In this document: in pieces, positions 55,201 through 63,664 of the stretch
Numbering within the stretch: the stretch's first letter is position 1
Layout: every line of letters starts with the position of its first letter
Assembly: GCA_041394285.1 (NCBI GenBank)
Contig: JAWKIL010000011.1
Location: 129,282 to 193,281 of the forward strand
Direction of reading: 5' to 3'
Source: CADEDH01 sp041394285
Lineage (GTDB): Bacteria > Actinomycetota > Acidimicrobiia > Acidimicrobiales > SZUA-35
Length of the DNA: 64,000 bases
Program-made: the position numbers and the translations under genes
The notes under the pieces: generated by a model
What the model saw: only the letters and a program-made list of their open reading frames with translations
Database searches by the model: none
Told to the model about the DNA's origin: nothing

Positions 55201-56320
55201 GCGACTCGAACCACCCGAACTCCCGATCATCGCCGACGAGCGGACCGCTCTCGAAGCGCTCGCCGACTCCCTCTCAAAGCCACGGGGCGTCGACCTCGCC
55301 TCGGTTGCCGATCCAGCCGCCCACGCAGTGGCTACCGATGCCAACCGACCGCTCGCCGAGACCGACGGTCGGGCGCGGACACTCGCAGAGCAGCGCATCG
55401 CCGCCTCAGCTATCCAACTTCCCGACCCCGTCACCGTCGCCGCCCTCGGTCCTCGCCCGCCGATCGGCGCCCAACGCCGACTCTGGGATCACGCCGTCGG
55501 CGAAGCAGCCATCTACCGCGCCCGATGGGATACCGACACCGTCACCATTGACGGCGGGGTTGCCGAGCCCGTGCCTGGCGATGGGACCGAGAAGTACGAA
55601 CACTACGACCGAGTCCAACACGCAGTCCTCGCAGCCGACGTCGAGCATCTCGCCAACGTGCCGCTTGTCGACCTGGCCACCGAACACGTTTCCCTAAGGG
55701 CCGCGCAGCCCAACTCGCCGAGCCACGATCACCCAGCCACTGAGCGACGGCTCGCCGTGGCCGAGCGATCGCTGCACGGAGCCCAACAACGACTTCGTAT
55801 GGCCGAACGGCCCGACAACCCGATCCGCCGTTCGAGCCCGCTGGATCGAGAGCTGAAGCGCCGGTCCACCGAGGGCGCCCGTCATGGCGTAGCCCGAGCT
55901 GAGGCGAACGTGGACCGTGCACGCCAGCGCCTCGAGGCAAGCAAGGGCGACCCGGCCAGCCGAGCGGCCATCAACGCCCGGATCGCCACCATCGACCGGG
56001 CCTTCGACCGACGCATCGACGCAGCCGTCGCCCGCCCCGCCGACTACCTGACGCACGCGCTCGGGCGACGTCCCCGACACCACGGTGACCGGGAAAGGTG
56101 GAACGCCGCCGCCCGCTCCATCGAGAACTACCGGCACCGACATCTCCACATCCCGCCCGGCACCGGTGCCGTGGCATCAGCACCAGGACTGGCCCGGGCC
56201 ATCGGTCCCAAACCGAGTACAACAGCCAAGGCGACGGCATGGGAGAAGGTCACCACCGTGATCGACCGCTACCTGGCTATGCCGAAGGCCCACGAGCAAG
56301 TTCTGCGTCGAGGGCGCTGA
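52298..56320 (+). CDS. MobF-family (TrwC/TraA-like) conjugative relaxase-helicase
   Basis: 1340-aa DNA transfer initiator. ATG 52298 gives MHVSVTTLGAS, the usual MobF start. GKWRGTGTEPEHF and LLGQDPWTGEQL (about 78-115), YDITWSVPKSVSLVYA (222-238) and the HUH-like metal site HNTNRALEPQLHEHV (289-303) define the relaxase. Between them residues 141-165 are an excisionase-like helix-turn-helix, LLDTKQVAKLVGVDPSYIKR, which core MobF proteins lack. The helicase has Walker A GRAGAGKTT (near 601), Walker B VIVVDEAS (near 671) and GDPQQHQSVEAGG. It nicks at oriT and leads the strand out. Intact frame. Confidence 0.92.
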   Translation: MHVSVTTLGASAGDVRRAVDNIVGYLEGTDQSRNGSVEARRSQKGSAAPDTAPLTQALNGSGGPGGYYADSAESPGKWRGTGTEPEHFDLGPGVDPEAFRRVLLGQDPWTGEQLVQANGSNGRARGKSRNLSTSQHDPDELLDTKQVAKLVGVDPSYIKRLVKDTAQVRGAQRHADAQGMPRPDTPAAYLDATKDAQGHWVIARGEAERFAESRKEAKVVLGYDITWSVPKSVSLVYAQGTDTDRATIDQAIDASVATGMAYLEREGFHVRRNGQRETATALVAAGYRHNTNRALEPQLHEHVVIANMATNSTGQVRAVDARGLFAHATTAGYLAGAELRHQLADRLGVSWTTPHKGLADIEGIDRSTIRAMSSRRQAVLTLSEELGYTTAEQRQRAALATRPGKDQSVEADELHARWRDLIADAGLTADDVERLHHTNDRTPWTSEDTSALFTHLASHRGITEQAAIFDRRDVIQAIATRANNRLPAAAIEDLADHWLGTDAVVPLDIADAHRRETFANGRTAVSLAPDEQRYTTPHMLRIEARVLDLHERGQARSFGLVPAPAIEAAITAMSPDLGADQASMVRAICSSGDQFQAVVGRAGAGKTTALRAAITAWNDAGYRTIGAAPFGDAARKLEHETGLRSSTLEGLLTRIELAGDPSTVIDANTVIVVDEASTIGNRQLDRLYRHATEVGATVRTIGDPQQHQSVEAGGLWQHLTTRFADRTPTLEHNRRQTGADMAEVRLALDEYREGLIGQALERLDADARIVTAPTWEELLDQMATDWYVDHRRHIAGQADPSKMVAERNGDRHALNRRAQALLRNDGLLHHPVTIGDTEFHIGERVVAQARNSDLLADGADRRDHVINGSGGTIIAITGKRSTPDVVVNFDGLGAITVPHDFITTEVGPGRGGGITPAYAVTSFKAEGQTFDAGRNLAAPGAVNTEGMYVALTRGRNDQRTYAIAPDDQRLEPPELPIIADERTALEALADSLSKPRGVDLASVADPAAHAVATDANRPLAETDGRARTLAEQRIAASAIQLPDPVTVAALGPRPPIGAQRRLWDHAVGEAAIYRARWDTDTVTIDGGVAEPVPGDGTEKYEHYDRVQHAVLAADVEHLANVPLVDLATEHVSLRAAQPNSPSHDHPATERRLAVAERSLHGAQQRLRMAERPDNPIRRSSPLDRELKRRSTEGARHGVARAEANVDRARQRLEASKGDPASRAAINARIATIDRAFDRRIDAAVARPADYLTHALGRRPRHHGDRERWNAAARSIENYRHRHLHIPPGTGAVASAPGLARAIGPKPSTTAKATAWEKVTTVIDRYLAMPKAHEQVLRRGR

Positions 56321-56576
56321 TCGGTTCCGCAGCCTGCGTCAAGGCGACTCAGCCGCAGCCCTGAACATTTCGGCGACATCCCGCCCGACGCCATGACGGC
56401 GGCGTCGGTGCAATCCGAGACCGGCGATCGGATGTGCCGATCCCGAGTGGGAGGGCGTCAGCCAGCCGACCTGGAGTTCTGAGCGGATCAACCTCGACAG
56501 CGAGGAGCCGCGTGGCAGCGGTCCGAGCTGTGAGACCGACTCACCCAACAGACGGAACAGTCTTATCGCGCAGGCG
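56321..56576. other. Gap between convergent relaxase and AlbA_2 genes
   Basis: About 256 bases. One frame reads DPEWEGVSQPTWSSERINLD and may be decayed sequence. No gene or clear terminator is supported. Confidence 0.4.
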
Positions 56577-57935
56577 TCAATCGCGTCCATCGACCGGGAT
56601 GTCATAGAGGTCGGCCCAGCGTCCAACATCGCCGCGATACGTATGGTTAATGAAGCGCCACTTCAGGTGGCCCTCGATGTCGAGTTGTAGCGTCTCAGGG
56701 AGCCCGAAGCCTGCGGTGAGGTCAGAGGCCACCAGGTACCCGGCCGCGACGAGCCCCGGACCCGGATACGCGAGATCGTTCACTGCGAGCGTGTGCGTCA
56801 GTCGTTCGAATTCAGCCAGTGAGCGGTTGCCGAGGCGGTCATCGATTCCGTACTGCCGTGTGTGACCCAGCCCGACCGGGTGCACGCTGAAGAACGACGC
56901 AGCAACTTCGATCTGTCCTCCGGCATGCGTCCGTTGAGCTTGTGCGCCTACAAGCCCAAGGGCCGTGAGCACGGCGAAAGACAGCCCCTCGTCACCAATG
57001 GTCAGGAGCGCGGGGTCGGAATCGTCTGCGTCTCCCGAGGATCGGAACCGCCGCTGTTCGTTCCAGTCGTGCCCGACTGCGAACGCGATCCCAGCTGCGC
57101 CGTCGTGGTGGAGCTCGACTGCAACTTGCTCGGCTGCGCCGCGCTGGTCGAGAGCCCAGTCACCGACGACGTAACGCCGGAATCCGGTGGTGAAGTTGGT
57201 GGCGCCCTGCAAGAAGTAGGGCATGGGCGAGTGGGCTACGACAGAGGGCATCCAGCTGCGAAGCTCGTCGAGCCCGGCGCGGGAGCTTCGATCGCGACCC
57301 GGGATCTCCGGGAGCCCGCTGACAAGCAACCAGGCTCGATTCGTATCAGGACTGATTAGATCCCGCAGGTTGTCGTGTACAGCCATGAGCCGCTCAACGC
57401 GACTGGCCGCCGCCGTGAAGCGCCCTCTGTAGTGGTCGGCGACCTCAGACTCGCTCATGGGCCGCTTGCGCGGTCCGTCACGTTTGAAGAATCGGAGGTC
57501 GGCGTTCTTGAGCACAGCGTGGGGACCGCTTGGGCTCTGCCCGACCACGATGGCTAGGTAGCCCTTGCCCACCTCATGCTTCGATGGCACGACGATGGTC
57601 TCGACATCGAGTGCCGGAGCTACGAGGTTGGCGAGGATCTGACGAATCCGCAGTTCCTCACCTGCCAACCTCAGCGGCACGAGCTCGTCAACAACATCAT
57701 CCGTCTCAGTTGCGCCGATGAGCAACAGCCCGCCGGTCGCGTTCGCCAGCGCGGCAGCATCAGTCGCGAGTTCACGCCGATCTGACTCGCTGTTCCCGTA
57801 GGCCGCGGACTTGACCTCAAGGTCGTCTGACTCCCGCAGACCCACCAACGCGGCAAGAGCTTGCTCCGTCAGGTCCCCAACGAGCGACACTCCCAATGCC
57901 TCACTCAGACGTCGTGGCAGCGGAATCGCGGGCAT
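56577..57935 (-). CDS. AlbA_2 (Schlafen-type) domain protein, 452 aa
   Basis: Residues about 30-160 carry the AlbA_2 pattern: LRESDDLEVKSAAYGNSESDRRELATDAAALANATGGLLLIGATET, and PSKHEVGKGYLAIVVGQSPSGPHAV. The rest (160-452) has no family I can name; it includes DLRFFKRDGPRKRPM and YFLQGATNFTTGFRRYVVGDW. Schlafen/AlbA_2 proteins bind nucleic acid and some belong to defence systems or helicase-linked regulators. It sits as cargo between transfer genes, oriented against the relaxase. No partner gene is next to it. ATG 57935. Confidence 0.78.
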   Translation of the reverse strand: MPAIPLPRRLSEALGVSLVGDLTEQALAALVGLRESDDLEVKSAAYGNSESDRRELATDAAALANATGGLLLIGATETDDVVDELVPLRLAGEELRIRQILANLVAPALDVETIVVPSKHEVGKGYLAIVVGQSPSGPHAVLKNADLRFFKRDGPRKRPMSESEVADHYRGRFTAAASRVERLMAVHDNLRDLISPDTNRAWLLVSGLPEIPGRDRSSRAGLDELRSWMPSVVAHSPMPYFLQGATNFTTGFRRYVVGDWALDQRGAAEQVAVELHHDGAAGIAFAVGHDWNEQRRFRSSGDADDSDPALLTIGDEGLSFAVLTALGLVGAQAQRTHAGGQIEVAASFFSVHPVGLGHTRQYGIDDRLGNRSLAEFERLTHTLAVNDLAYPGPGLVAAGYLVASDLTAGFGLPETLQLDIEGHLKWRFINHTYRGDVGRWADLYDIPVDGRD

Positions 57936-58128
57936 GCTCGCAGGCTATCTGCGCCGGCGATCGCGGGCCCTGCTCCGAGCACCGAACACAGAAGAGGCCA
58001 GAGGCTCCACCACCCCGGGGCGGTTCCCGTCACCCCACATCCTCGAGCAGCCAGCGGAGCGCAGACGTGCCGATACGGCGGCACGTCGCTGCGACTGGCG
58101 CCGCTCGATGTTCTGAGCGGCCTGGTGC
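57936..58128. other. Intergenic, no supported gene
   Basis: About 190 bases in front of the AlbA_2 start. Nothing clearly promoter-like was defined. Confidence 0.35.
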
Positions 58129-58455
58129 TTGCTGAGCGGCACGTGCTCGGCCAGGATTCGGAGGTGGCCGACCAAGCCGTGCTTGCGACTCACGTCGCTC
58201 CGAGACGATGACACTGGCCTCGATGAGATCGAGGACCCGCTGATCGAGGCAATCCAGGCTGCCGGTGTCGGAGAGTTCGACGGAATCGACATCGGCGCAG
58301 ATGGTGCCGTGCTCTACATGTACGGCCCCGACGCCGATCGGCTTTGGGACGCTGTCGAGACGACCGTCCTCGCCGTTGGGTTAGGTTCGGGCAGCTACGC
58401 CGTTAAGCGATATGGCGAACCTGGTGCGACGGAGGTCCGCATCGATCTGTCGTAG
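58129..58455 (+). pseudogene. Small hypothetical protein, probably 5'-truncated
   Basis: From about 58204 the frame reads DDDTGLDEIEDPLIEAIQAAG and then GEFDGIDIGADGAVLYMYGPDADRLWDAV, a coherent acidic small protein resembling actinobacterial hypotheticals. Before 58204 the frame has no credible start (only a TTG at 58129) and does not look coding. Likely a remnant or shifted gene. Confidence 0.5.
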
Positions 58456-58600
58456 GTGAGAGTTCTGCGCCCCCGGCTCTGCTCCACAGAGGTCGCCACC
58501 CTCCGATCGTCGCGCGTCGCCGTCCGGTATCCAGCAGTTTCGAGCGCTCTGCTCCTCCCGCCACACGACATAGGTTGCCTCTGTAGGTACCCCGCATCCG

Positions 58601-60931
58601 CTATCGGTCGATTCCGTGGTCGGGCCGAGTCGCCCTGTGGCGGCGAAGGAGCTCGAGCATGTGGGCGACATCGAGATCCTGCTCAACCTCCGCCCCTGCT
58701 GATCCGTCGGCAGTCACCGCAGGATTTTCCTCAACGGGCTCCGCAGCCGGAGCGAGCTCGATCTGGTGCTCGTCGTCGGTCGGATCGTTCTCGCCCGATG
58801 TCGACTTCGGACCCGCAGGCTCACCGGTGCCCTCTGCCCAGCCGTCGGTGGCTGGAGCCGAGACCTCATCGGAGTCGTTGGGCGAGACGGTCGCCTCGTC
58901 CACTCCGCTGGCCTCGGCCCACGCGACATTGTCGGCCAACGCCACCCAAGGCTGTTCCTGCGCCGTCGCATCCGGGGCCGTGGCGTCGTCGGGCTGAGGC
59001 TTCGGCTTCTCCACCGGGGTGCGCATCGCCATCGCGTTCATGTGAGCCTCGACGAACAGCGACACCTTGTCCTCGGCCCGCAGCGCCTTCTCAGGCTTCT
59101 CGACAGCTCGGGCGGCTGCGGCTCCAGAACCCTGCCCAGCAGCCAAGGCGCAGCCGACGGTCCTCCCGCGGACGACGGCCGACGAGATGCGCCGGCGGGA
59201 GCGTGCCGTGGAGCAGTAGGGCAGACCCGGGCGGCACTTGCCGCAGCAGGTCGGGCGGAAGCAGACGAACCCTCGTGGTCGACATGGCCACCGAACGCCG
59301 CTCGGCCCGCCAGCCCACATCACTCGAGGTCGATTGCTGGAGTACTTCCTCGTCACCACCGAGGTGGCTGGCGTAGTCGAGGGTCTCTCGGTCGTAGGCC
59401 CGAGGAAGAAGATCTTCGAGCCATGGTTGGTGAGCAGCGAGTCGGTCTGCGCTTGGTAGATGGCCGCATCTGGGCCAAAGACCTCTGGTGACGAGCTGGT
59501 TGTGCCCGGTACAGGTCGATGCCACGTCGGCAACCATCGCAGCGGTGTTGCCGGCTCGTCGATCACCGCCAGCGTGGAGGACCGGCTCCCAGGCGAGTCT
59601 CTGGCGGGCTGATCTCGCGGAGCAGTGCTCCGATGAGCCCGCCAACAGCGGCTTGGATCGCTCGACCGACTTGAGGGGCTGCACCGAGTACAGGTGTTGT
59701 TGCCGGTCAGCAGGAGCCGCAGATCGCATGGTCTGCTGGGTATGCCGTCCTTCGTGGCCGCACTCGGTGGCCGACGCTGCTGCCACGACCAGGTCTTCCA
59801 TGCCGTGATCCTCGGTCTGGGCGGTGGAGAAAGATGTCGGACCGGGTCCGGGAGTCATCCAGAAGCCCGTGAACGCCGCCAGCGCCTGACGGGCCTGGCC
59901 TCCTCCAGGCCCTTGGTCGTCTGCGCCAGCAGTTCCGGCGACTCGCTGCCGCCACTCTGGTTTCCATCCTGTAGCGTCATCCATCGCACGACGTCGCCCA
60001 TGGTTCGGTCGTTGACGGCGGCAGCGAACAGCATCGGCCAGAGGAGCTGTTGCCCCTTCGTCGACCAGTAGTTGGCGTTCGTCACGCCCTCGGACGGACC
60101 GGCGTCGAGCAGGGTGGCCGCAGCTTGTTGGGCGCCCGAGATGGACACCGAGGCCTGCAGCGGCGACCAACCAACCCGTTCGACCTTCGGACCGAGGTCT
60201 TCTTCGAGCTCACCGAACGGGTCGAACACGAACACCTTGCCGAGCTGGCGGCGACGCTCGATGGTGGCTCGATACAGATCGTCCTTGACCGAGGACAAGA
60301 TGGCGGGCCCGTCCCAGTCGAGGACCCCGGCGGTCACGTTGGCCGTCTTCCCGCAACGCGATGGGCCGACGACCACCACAGCGGAGCGGTCACCCACCCG
60401 AGTTCGGGTGCGGTCACGTTGCGCCCGCTCGGCCTGACTGCGTCGATCCTCGGTAGCCACGAGATGTCGTCCGACCCTCCCCAGCACGAAGCGGCCGGCC
60501 GTCGGCTTGGCAACGATGAGCGGCTTCAGATCGCGTCGCCGTGCCAGGCGGGCCTTCGGGGCAACGCCGAGACGGTCGACTCGGTCGGTCCCGACCGATG
60601 TCGAGGTCAGCCTCAGCGCCAGGGCGACAGCAATGCCGAGGGCTAATGTGACGACGATCCCGGTCGTCACCCAGTAGAGGACCGGACCAGGGAGCTGCGA
60701 CGCCGCGGGCTCGTCCCACGCGAGGCGAGGGTCGGACGCGTGGGCGGGGAGTCGAAACATCGCCCGGAACCCTTGTGACGCTCCGACACCGAGGGTCGAT
60801 CCGGAGTGGATCAGCGATACGACCTGGGCGCCCGCCCACACTGCAACCGAGGCGACGCCAGCCCCGATGATGGCGAGCATCAGCATCGTGTCGCTGTCGG
60901 CCGACGAGCCGGATCCGTGGTTGGCGCTCAT
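58601..60931 (-). pseudogene. VirD4/TraG-like coupling protein, multiply frameshifted
   Basis: Start ATG 60931 overlaps the stop of the upstream gene. Residues 1-340 are intact: hydrophobic N-terminus, then VVVVGPSRCGKTANVTAGVLDWDGPAILSSVKDDLYRATIERR (Walker A GPSRCGKT). Near 59880 the frame breaks: LEEARQALAAFTGFW, LLTGNNT, LYSVQPLKSVERSKPLL, LAVIDE, AGNTAAMVADVASTCTGHN, IYQAQTDSLLTNHGSKIFF and DRETLDYASHLGGDEEVL lie in three frames over 59090-59900. The acidic C-terminus in a single frame ends at 58601. It would couple the relaxosome to a mating pore. Confidence 0.72.
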
Positions 60932-61698
60932 ACTGCGATGACCTCGACCAGTTCGCTACGACGGGCGGCGAGCCGTTGCTGGGCCCGAGTGCGACGCTTG
61001 CGTAGCCGCTCGGCCTCCCGCTGGTTGCCGGCGGCAAGCGTGAAGCTGGTCTCGCCATCGAACGCACTCGCCCAAACGAGGTGGGCGTCATCGCCGCTGA
61101 CGATGCCGCGGGAGACAGCCAGCTCGAGGGTTTGAGCGAGCAGCAAAGCGGGCGACGGCTCGGACACGGGGGCGACGCAGTCCTGCTCCGGTAAGAACTC
61201 CAGCCGCTCCCGTGTCTCGGCGATCAGCTTCTCCCGCCGTCGCACGAGGCGCTTGGTCAACCGACGGTGAAGGTTGCGGAGCGGCCACTCGAGCGTGGAC
61301 CCGGCCACCGAGGCAATGGCGTCAGTGGCCGATCCGAGCACGACGGAGATCACCTCGGTGTCGTCAACCTCGACCTTGGCCAGCCGCAACACGGCCAGGG
61401 TCCGGAACATCTCCTTCACGAGGATCGGAGCCATGACCTGCAGCACCAGCCGACGAGCCACCGGGTCGTCCTCGGCCAAGCGGATCACCGCCTGCGTCAC
61501 GGCCACCGACCTCTCGTGCGGGATCCCGATCGGCACAGCGATGACGTCCACGACATCGCTGAGCGAACCGAGGCCGGCGAGGTCCGGCTCGACCGTTGCC
61601 CAGGCGGTGAGCCGGTCCCCCGATCGGCGCTCGGAGGCGATGTGCCGCCACTCGTCGCCGAGTGCGGCACTGAGTTCTCTGCAGGCCATCTGCTTCAT
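60928..61698 (-). CDS. Plasmid/ICE-type hypothetical protein upstream of the coupling protein
   Basis: 256-aa helical, Arg-rich protein: TQAVIRLAEDDPVARRLVLQVMAPILVKEMFRTLAVLRL resembles proteins in actinobacterial plasmid transfer regions (sigma-like helices). The C-terminus is basic (REAERLRKRRTRAQQRLAARR), suggesting nucleic acid contact. Its stop overlaps the coupling protein start. ATG 61698. No function named. Confidence 0.65.
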   Translation of the reverse strand: MKQMACRELSAALGDEWRHIASERRSGDRLTAWATVEPDLAGLGSLSDVVDVIAVPIGIPHERSVAVTQAVIRLAEDDPVARRLVLQVMAPILVKEMFRTLAVLRLAKVEVDDTEVISVVLGSATDAIASVAGSTLEWPLRNLHRRLTKRLVRRREKLIAETRERLEFLPEQDCVAPVSEPSPALLLAQTLELAVSRGIVSGDDAHLVWASAFDGETSFTLAAGNQREAERLRKRRTRAQQRLAARRSELVEVIAV

Positions 61699-61779
61699 GG
61701 CCAGACCGTGAGGGTCGGGCCTCTACCGCCAGCTCACCGCCGATCTCTCGTTCTTCTCTCCGCCAGAATTTATGGGGGA

Positions 61780-61801
61780 GTCATCTCTCCGTCATCTCTC
61801 C
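61780..61801. repeat. Two tandem GTCATCTCTCC units
   Basis: GTCATCTCTCC occurs at 61780-61790 and 61791-61801, identical to the text at 52136-52146. It lies between the plasmid-type gene and the 564-aa gene. A candidate regulator or recombination site. Confidence 0.8.
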
Positions 61802-61855
61802 GAGCCTCTGAGCTGGGACAACACGGCCCTTGAGCGCCAGCTCCGGAGGGTGAAG

Positions 61856-63550
61856 CTACGACGCGGCGCGATCCATGAGAGCTGTGAGTTCCTGCAGACA
61901 GTCGATGATGCGCAGGGCCACATGGTCGAACGCATCGATGGTGCTCATGTCCTCGATCCCGAGCCGAGCCAGTGCCGCTTCCCGACGGGATCCACCCAAG
62001 TGGGCGAACCCACCGGCGGACCGAACGTCGTACAGCGCTCTCAGCGCCTCGACATCATCCGACGACCCGCCAAGGCGTTCGGCTGTCCGGCCAAGGAGGC
62101 TGAGGCTTCGCTCGCCCGACTGGGCGTCTCCGAGAAACGTCTTCAGGGGCGCAGGATCGATGGCGTCGACGAAGCACTTGGCGATCAGAATCAGAGGGCC
62201 TTGCAGAGCGACCGGATCCTCACTGAGTGGACCGATCATTGACTCGAACTCTGGGGCAACGTCATCGCCGAGCGGTCGCCACACGGGCGCTCCGAGGACG
62301 CGCTCGGTAGCCTCGGCTACCCCTTCGCGAGCGCGTCGCAGGTCACCAGGGATGTCTGGTGATGCTGCGAACTGGTTGAGGAAGTCGCGCCGGAAGCGGC
62401 CTCGCTCCATCTCCCCTTCGGGCATCGTGTTGTATGTGATCCAGTGACCCCATTCGTCCGATGGCAGGTCTCGACCTAGGTCGCCGAGGTACACCTCGAC
62501 CAGGCCAGCCGTGTTGAACGAGATGTCGAGGCCCCACAGGTCGAGGCAAGTCAGGCGTGTCCTGCTGAGCCGATAGCGGTTCGGCTCCTGCGCGTACGGG
62601 ATCAGGACCTCCCGCTTGAAGTAGACCGGCGTGAGGTAGTGCAGACGGCTGTTGTCCGCATCGAAGTAGGTGCCGAGCTCACTCGGGTCGCATGTATGCG
62701 AGAGCGGCTCACCTGTTGAAGGATCGATCCCGTAGACGAAGTCCGGATATGTGACATCACGACGCCGTTCCTCGAAGCGCGGGACTCGGCTCGTGCGGCT
62801 TCCCTCGACAACGTACTGCCCGAGCAGCCGGGCGAACCCACCATCCGAGTAGGAGCGCTCCGAAGTGGCTACGAAGTCGAAGTTCGCCCAAGCAGAGCTG
62901 AACTCGTCGTCGACTCGTTCGAAGTCGTCGGTCGAGGTGAGCGGCGCGCAGTCGACTTGCATGATGGCGTCGCGACCGCAGGCGTGCAGGAACTGGCGAA
63001 ACTCGAGCGCCCTGACTTCAACGATCCAGTGCTCCCGCGCCAGTTGAGCGCGGACGAGTTCCTGAGGGCGGCCAGCTCGATTCAAGTACGCCCAGCCGCC
63101 CCGGACTGGGTACGCGTCGAAGTACCACAAGAACGGCTGGGAGATGTCGAGGATGGGATCTGGTGATCCGGCGGGACGCTTCACCTGAGCGAAGAACTCG
63201 AGATCGGTGCCACGCTCCGTGGAGTGAAGCCCGGTGTCGAAGCCCGCCGCGCCCTCGGAGTTCTCCCAGACGCTGAATGTCCCGAGATCGGTGCCGACCC
63301 ACCTCGTGTCAGCGAGCGCAGCGGCGACCGCCGCAGGGGCAGAGAGAACACACCCTCGGCCTCCATGGCGCACGTCGCTCGAGTAGTGCTCGCAGACGGT
63401 GATCCAGCCGGTGGGCTCTCGGAGAATTTCTCCGAGGACATCGAGCGGCCAGAGTTCATCCGGGTAGTCACCTGGAGGCCGCTGCCACAGGTCGGCAAGA
63501 CAATCGCGACGCGGACCTTTGAGGTAGCCGGGGACGATCGGGGTGCTCAC
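61856..63550 (-). CDS. Large hypothetical protein, 564 aa
   Basis: No family recognised. It begins MSTPIVPGYLKGPRRDCLAD; the middle has RFEERRRDVTYPDFVYGIDP, SRTRLTCLDLWGLDISFNTAG and GDLGRDLPSDEWGHWITYNTMPEGEME; the C-terminal third is helical (SLSLLGRTAERLGGSSDDVEALRALYDVRSAGGFAHLGGS). No signal or membrane segment. GC-rich and intact. Its place in a mobile element suggests cargo, perhaps host-interaction or defence, but nothing in the sequence proves this. ATG 63550. Confidence 0.6.
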   Translation of the reverse strand: MSTPIVPGYLKGPRRDCLADLWQRPPGDYPDELWPLDVLGEILREPTGWITVCEHYSSDVRHGGRGCVLSAPAAVAAALADTRWVGTDLGTFSVWENSEGAAGFDTGLHSTERGTDLEFFAQVKRPAGSPDPILDISQPFLWYFDAYPVRGGWAYLNRAGRPQELVRAQLAREHWIVEVRALEFRQFLHACGRDAIMQVDCAPLTSTDDFERVDDEFSSAWANFDFVATSERSYSDGGFARLLGQYVVEGSRTSRVPRFEERRRDVTYPDFVYGIDPSTGEPLSHTCDPSELGTYFDADNSRLHYLTPVYFKREVLIPYAQEPNRYRLSRTRLTCLDLWGLDISFNTAGLVEVYLGDLGRDLPSDEWGHWITYNTMPEGEMERGRFRRDFLNQFAASPDIPGDLRRAREGVAEATERVLGAPVWRPLGDDVAPEFESMIGPLSEDPVALQGPLILIAKCFVDAIDPAPLKTFLGDAQSGERSLSLLGRTAERLGGSSDDVEALRALYDVRSAGGFAHLGGSRREAALARLGIEDMSTIDAFDHVALRIIDCLQELTALMDRAAS

Positions 63551-63664
63551 GCATCAAAGGGTACGAGCGCGACTTCGGACAAGGGGCGTCCCCCTGGCCG
63601 GTCGGCCCCATTCGTGTCACACCGCTCTTCCAGGCTGGAGCTCAACTGCGCGAGGAGGACCGCA
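63551..63664. other. Divergent gap at the right edge
   Basis: About 114 bases between two divergent genes. It must carry the promoters of both; no consensus was identified. Confidence 0.4.
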
